Assembly: GCA_033064195.1 (NCBI GenBank)
Contig: JARBJD010000457.1
Coordinates: 1 to 47,951, forward strand
DNA: 47,951 nt
Reading direction: 5' to 3'
Source of the DNA: Blattamonas nauphoetae
Taxonomy: Eukaryota; Preaxostyla; Oxymonadida
The position numbers and the translations under genes are program-made. Of the stretch, positions 43,158-47,951 are shown piece by piece (the first letter of the stretch is position 1; every line of letters starts with the position of its first letter). Below the pieces are notes generated by a model. That model saw only the letters and a list, made by a program, of their open reading frames with translations. It did no database searches and was not told the origin of the DNA.

Positions 43158-43918
43158 TGAAATTAAAATTCTTGATTCCCTCATGAACATACGTCACCGG
43201 CTCATTATTTCTGACATACTCAGAGACTAGTGAACAGTTCTCTTCTCTCATTGATTCAATTAATGCTTGTTCTGAACATACTCGACGTCTTTCCTTGTAC
43301 ATCTCATAGTAGTGTCAATAATCCGTACATATTCAAAAATCCGTACAATGGGGATTGAAAAATATAGATGGGTCAAACTAAGAAAAATAAAATTTGGTTC
43401 CGCGCCGAAACCCCTGTGTCGGGAGAAAACCTCAAAATACTGTTTCCTTTGGGCATCCACATATTTTTCTCAACTTTTTGCCCTCATTTCTCCACAACCA
43501 GCCATCCGTTTTGAATCAAATAAAATGCATTGTGATCGTAAAGATCTCGACAAAAGCTGCTCAAAAAATAAACCTTTTTTTTTCTAAGATTTTGTTGTCG
43601 AGAAAAATATGGGTTTTTTTCCATTATCCCAAATATCCAGAATTTTTTCTCCAATTTTTTTTCAAAATGTTCATTTCGCCAAAAAAACGTTTTTGTGAAA
43701 AACTTCATCAAAATCGGTTCACTGGTTGTTGAGATATTGCCGAAACGATTTTTTTTATCGGGCAAAAGGGGGTATTTTGAGGTTTTCTCCCGACACAGGC
43801 GTTTTGGCGCGGAACCAAATATTATTTTTCTTAGTTTGACCAATATATATTTTTCAAGCCCCATGTTACGGATTTATGAAAAGTTCGGTTTCTTGAAACA
43901 TCTATCAGTTGGATTCAT
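43158..43918 (-). pseudogene. Small ELVxEY-repeat protein region, Polinton 2 copy
   Basis: On the minus strand the T-rich motif and an ATG at 43918 (MNPTD) match the Polinton 1 copy. The block ALIESMREENCSLVSEYVRN, with YVHEG after it, lies at about 43185-43275. A fold-back element (43337-43877) is inserted in it. It is incomplete and treated as a fossil. Confidence 0.55.
43337..43877. mobile_element. Fold-back element, about 540 bp
   Basis: Inverted arms of about 105 bp (43337-43440 and 43770-43877) share AAATCCGTA, then ATGGGG and GGTTCCGCGCC near GTGTCGGGAGAAAACCTC. The centre is non-coding. The exact ends and target duplication are unclear; it is a different family from the 34404 element. 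Confidence 0.65.
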
Positions 43919-43938
43919 TTAATACAAATTAAAAAAGT

Positions 43939-45794
43939 CAAAATTAGATTTTCTTTCGTTGATTTCTCAGTTTTGGATTTTTCACTGGAATCGAGGATCA
44001 ATGGGTTCGATCACTGATTTCTCAAGAGTGCGTTTTACGTTCTGATTCTGTGCGTTTTGGATCCGTCAGCTGTTGGAGATCATCGTGGTATGCTCCGTTT
44101 TTGAAGATTCCGGACTTTGCAGAGATATTTGAGGTTTCACAACCGGGTCCAGATCTCGGTAAAAGTATGCATTCTTCACCATATCGACATCATTTTATCT
44201 TGTTTCAGCTCTGTTTTCACTAGTTTCAACCGAATTGTCACTTCATTTTCACTCGTTATGTTTTCATTTTCATGACCACTTCCGTCTTCGTTTTCTCGTT
44301 GATTACTCTTTTAACCACTTCATTCATGTTTCTTTCTCTGTAACTTTTCTCAAATACAACACACTAATTTCCGTTAAGTGAAGATTCCGGACTTTATCGA
44401 GATCTCACTTTCAACGGCTCACTTCATATCTCGGAATTTTTCCGGAATCTTCATCATTTCACATACTTTTTGAGCACTTTTGTTGTTTTAAGCAAAAAGG
44501 ACCAAACACAAGCGACATTTTCACTATTGGTGTCACATTTCACACCGTTTTCACGATCGTCAATTTCACTCTCATTTTCATACTTGCCCACTTCATTGTT
44601 TCGCTTTCTTTTACTCTGTTTTTGAGAAAAGTTGATGAAAACTCGACTAAAATGATGTGCTAGTGAAGTGAGAACAGCCCACAAAATGGAAGTGAGATGA
44701 GAAAATGGAGAGGAGTAATGGTTCAACTCGAGGTGAAAAGTGGAGAGAATGATGTGAGAAAGAAGGGGCTGAAGTGGTGTTCAAACATGCAAACACTGTG
44801 AAAAGCTGTGAAATGACGAATCAAAAAAGTGAAATTTTGAGACAACTATCCGACAAAAAATTCTGAAAATTTGAGCACACCTTCATCTAACAACGAGAAA
44901 GAAGGCGCAATATGTGAAAATCGGGGCAAAAATCTAATAGTGTGCAAGTTGTGAAGAAAAGAGTCGTCAAAACGGTGAAGTGAAGAACCAACAAAATGAA
45001 ACTAAGGAAATGCACTATACGCCTCGCGTCGACTTATGTTCGTTAAAATGATGTAATAACGGAGTAAATGAAGTGAAAGTAGTGAAATGTGAAAATTCAT
45101 GAAAAAGTGTCCGAAACTTGTGGTGACAAATGTCGAGATCCACCGAATCGTCACCTGACGTCGGGGAAGGAAATGGAGTGTAAAACGTTAATAGGGGACG
45201 AAAGCGGTCCAGAAAATGATAGTGCTGAAAGTCCATACCTCCCAGAAAAATTTCGAGATTTTGACCATGGATATGGGTCGGATCAAACTTTTTTCAGAAA
45301 GTGCTTTTATCGAAAATCCTACCTTTCAAAATGATTTCCGTCACAATCAAACGTGTTTGAACACAATTTGAGCCATAAAGGTGTTCATAGTGGCGAAATC
45401 GGAACATCGACTTTTCGTCACTTTTCGACCTAAGTTCGGTACACAGTTCGACGAATTCCCAACCGATTTTGATCAGATTGTCTTGATCGATGACCTACAA
45501 TGTCCCCGAGATTTTAGAATTTTTGCAGAATTTTTCGAAATGGTTCTCACATTGGTTTCACTTGATTTGTGGTCAAAGAGGGAAAAACACCAAAAGCGCT
45601 AACATTTTTTGGAATGTTGTCAAAATTTGCTTCAAAATTGACACTTTTCACGAGGTCAAAATATTGGACATATTTTTAGAATTTAGGCCAAATATTGATG
45701 TCATCAAAATGTCATAAATTCCTTTTAATACAAGATTCAAAATTGGTCAATCGGACTTGACTTTCAGTTTTGATTTCAATGACAATTTCAGATT
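43939..45794. repeat. Subterminal non-coding arm of Polinton 2
   Basis: No believable gene. It shows the same T/C-rich then A/G-rich layout as 36233-38793, with a switch near 44640, and direct similarity at 45240-45600. It leads into the terminal sequence at 45795. Confidence 0.55.
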
Positions 45795-45821
45795 GGTTCT
45801 CTATTCGCTTCTATAACTACT
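45795..45821 (-). repeat. Polinton 2 right terminal sequence (diverged)
   Basis: GGTTCTCTATTCGC, ending ATAACTACT, matches the other two ends at most positions. The flank TCCCAA that follows shares four of six bases with TCGAAA before 13495, too weak to call a target duplication. Confidence 0.55.
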
Positions 45822-46091
45822 TCCCAACAAACTTCTCAAACTCTTTTATCATCAGACGGTCCTTCTCCAGCAGCATCCAGCTCTTCACTCCGCTCACAAC
45901 ATGATCTTCCTACACCATCCTCCCAACCACCTTCACTGCTTCAGACAACAGGAAGTACGCCGACTCCGTCCTTCCTCGCTCTTTCACTTCCTCAGCCGCG
46001 TAAGAAAACACACGTAGCTCCTATGCGTCGACCTCCATCTCACACGACCGCTCACTCCAGCGTCTCCAAACCCCATTGCCGCCCCCGATGA
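45822..46091 (+). pseudogene. Ser/Pro/Thr-rich open stretch, partial host gene?
   Basis: Open in one plus-strand frame from the Polinton end to a TGA at 46089-46091, with SSDGPSPAASSSSLRSQHDL and later KKTHVAPMRRPP. Composition suggests a disordered coding region. It might be the far side of the gene interrupted at 13494, but there is no direct proof. Confidence 0.3.
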
Positions 46092-46562
46092 CATTCCAGT
46101 GTTCCAATTCCTTTTACATGCCTTTTGTCAATAAGACAGGACAAATATCCGCAAATTCCATGTGTTAGTTCGTCATCACATCGTCATCAAATATTACAGC
46201 GTTCACCCTCATCTCAATGGCTTTGACCAAAGATGGAGATCGCCTCAATTTGAGTGCTGTATTCACCGTCTCAAAAAGCGGTATTCATGGATGATCCATC
46301 CTTTCCATGACTTGGTTGTTTGTTTCGACCGAGAACACCAGATTTGTTCAATTCACCTTGGAGGATATGACAGAAGTCTGCCAACACACTCATGACAACA
46401 TTGAAATCTTCTGTGTTTCAGTTGATTTTATAGATCGCTCTCATTCTATAGACTTACTCATTTCATGTGATTCAAACAGTAAAAACTATCTTTGATGAGA
46501 TGAGATGCACAAATAATGAAAGAAAATAACCAGAACTTGTTCTCAATATGTTGAAAAGACTT
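46092..46562. other. No recognised gene
   Basis: A 77-residue frame at 46162-46395 (+) has no known domain. Nothing else stands out. Confidence 0.3.
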
Positions 46563-47491
46563 CTATTCGCGACTGTCCAACGTGGTGTGAAAGGCAACCG
46601 ATAGTTCAGCCAGTACTTGTTCTCGATGAAGATTGCGTCTTGATTTGGAATATATCTTCCCAAGGTGTGAGAAATAGCGCTCACACTCAATCTCCGACAC
46701 TGCTACTGTTCCAATTGACAATGCAAAGTCTCCAAGTTCTGATGCGTTTGCACGGTCTTTGTATTGCCTCCAAAACTGCCTGTAGCTCAAGTCTGATATT
46801 TCGAATGAGATGGTCTCCTCCCGGTTGATCCATACATCGAATTGTTGCTCGAGAGATGGATGTGTGTGACCAAGTAGCAAGGTCGAATATTTTCTGAATC
46901 CAGCAGCGATTTCATGATGAAAGGTGTGAAAGCAAGAAAGAACCGAAAATGCTGGAGCTCTTGGAAAGTCTTCAGATTGCACGTCCTGATTCTGACCCTG
47001 TGTTTCATTTGCGATTTTGTGGACGATTGATGGCAACTCGATTCCAGTTCGCATTTGGTGGAGATGGCGGTGAGGGGAGTATATTCAATCTGTGATACGA
47101 TTCCTGGGAAAAGGGGCTGAGTTTGTTGAGGACGAGGTCGATGATTGAGACTTGTTTCTTGTGGTGTCTGGTGACTGTTTGTAGGAGAACTTATCAATCC
47201 ATTGGCTTGGTTGGCCTTATTGATAGGCAAGGGTTTAACAGGAATCGGAAATGAAAGTGGTTTCGTAAAACGGCTTTGGTTTTGTTTTGGAATGGTGAAC
47301 AATGTGATTGGCAGTTGTCCCTTTGAAAATGATGGTGGATTCAACAGAATCGAGATTGGTAGAAGTGGAGGAAAATTTTGGCGAGGTCTGATACTTTTAG
47401 TGGGGTCATCTTTCTCTTCGGAGTCTTGACTGTGGATTCGATAGTAGTCATGGTTGTAGGAAATTGTGTGTTTTGGTTGTTCGATGCCATT
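46563..47491 (-). pseudogene. hAT transposase, C-terminal part, decayed
   Basis: The frame at 47054-46563 ends in a clear hAT dimerisation domain: FWRQY, then ALSIGTVAVSEIECERYFSH, then LGKIYSKSRRNL and a helical VLAELSVAF. hAT transposases cut and paste DNA and make 8-bp duplications. Upstream on the same strand, other frames (47344-46787 and from 47491) give a Pro/Gln-rich start, so the gene changes frame at least twice. The catalytic core with the DDE residues is not seen. It could be a relative of the source that moved the element at 16052-20643. Confidence 0.65.
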
Positions 47492-47951
47492 CGGTTTTTC
47501 CTTTGCTCCTTCGAATTCTCTCGTCTCTACTACTCAGAAAGATCATCTGAAGTGTCGGATATTTATGATGTTAAGCTGTCCTGTCCTCCTCGCTTTTTGT
47601 CCTCCTCCATTTTTTCTTGTCCGATTCAGAAATTGTTACAAAATTGCGATTTTGAGCGTTTCTGGTGATAAAAGTGCGTTTTCGGACGAATCTTGCTTCT
47701 TGTGGCGAAATAAGTATCAATGAGCGAGTTGGGGGGGCAAAAAAACATCTATTATGGGTCCGATCACATCCATTTCTCAATTCGCAGTTTTGTTGTTCAA
47801 ACAAGAAATGAAAACGAAATATTTTCAAAACATTACGAAAAGGAGGTGAATGAAACGTGAGTCTCTTGACAAAGTGATAGAACGAGGTCGAGGGATTCTC
47901 AGACTCCTGCTTTTCCTGCGAGGAGCGAAGACGGCGAATAGAATGTCGTTG
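47492..47951. other. No recognised gene
   Basis: Frames here are short and overlap on both strands. I see no domain, repeat or RNA gene. Confidence 0.3.

Larger units (their letters stand above)
38821..45821. mobile_element. Polinton 2, right-hand part only, broken
   Basis: It begins directly at the end of Polinton 1, inside a capsid A gene, and runs through capsid B, the 136-residue protein, an S74-type fibre gene and a small-repeat protein to a diverged terminal sequence at 45795-45821. The best reading is that Polinton 1 inserted into an older or sister Polinton whose left part is no longer here. A tandem join during rearrangement or assembly is the alternative. It carries a fold-back insertion and a few breaks. 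Confidence 0.7.

Noticed and set aside
42294-43186. Plus-strand frames opposite the fibre gene
   Set aside because: Shadows of the S74-type gene, with no upstream motif or domain.
13489-45827. Possible 6-bp target duplication around the Polinton pair (TCGAAA / TCCCAA)
   Set aside because: Only four of six bases agree, which is weak for a signal this short; 38821-38826 does not match either.

Overview
The window looks like nuclear DNA of a small-intron protist. A metamonad close to the oxymonads (Blattamonas-like) fits best, but this is inference from remembered protein families, not from a search. The clues are decayed beta-helix surface-protein repeats, a multicopy host gene family ending in a SPRY-like domain, GT-AG introns of only 46-52 nt at the same position in two paralogs, standard stop codons, and several kinds of protist-type mobile DNA. 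I see no bacterial operons, rRNA genes or CRISPR arrays.

Left part (1-13494), host sequence and DNA transposons. Decayed beta-helix coding lies at about 524-3246 (+). A SPRY-type family gene lies at 3313-4306 (-). A segment flanked by inverted repeats spans 4891-9297 and holds only decayed coding sequence. A second SPRY-family gene (9298-11759, -) is split in its exon by a 1576-bp Mutator-like element (9501-11076) with a perfect 9-bp target duplication. A charged coiled-coil host gene (12228-13494, +) is cut off where the Polinton begins.

Middle and right part (13495-45821), Polinton/Maverick fossils. Three related terminal sequences, at 13495, 38820 and 45821, outline two elements. Polinton 1 (13495-38820) carries a protein-primed DNA polymerase region with an embedded HNH domain, a retroviral-type integrase, a packaging ATPase, a small-protein block and a capsid cassette (two related major-capsid-like genes plus a 136-residue protein). 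Polinton 2 (38821-45821) is only a right-hand part: a second copy of the capsid cassette plus an S74-type fibre gene. Both are broken, by a handful of breaks each. Some genes still look whole, so they are not very ancient.

The Polintons were later hit by other elements. A 4592-bp hAT-type element (16052-20643; 8-bp target duplication) carries host-like gene pieces. A 1.2-kb fold-back element (34404-35588) sits at a TA target inside a dispersed repeat. A smaller fold-back lies at 43337-43877. The left arm also holds tRNA-derived sequences and tandem repeats.

Within the Polintons nearly every gene is preceded by the same T-rich block followed by an A-rich start context, which is the best candidate for a shared promoter. 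The pieces form the usual Polinton set for replication (polymerase), integration, packaging and virion building; I could not find a maturation protease. The far right (45822-47951) holds a Ser/Pro-rich open stretch and the C-terminal part of a decayed hAT transposase (46563-47491, -).
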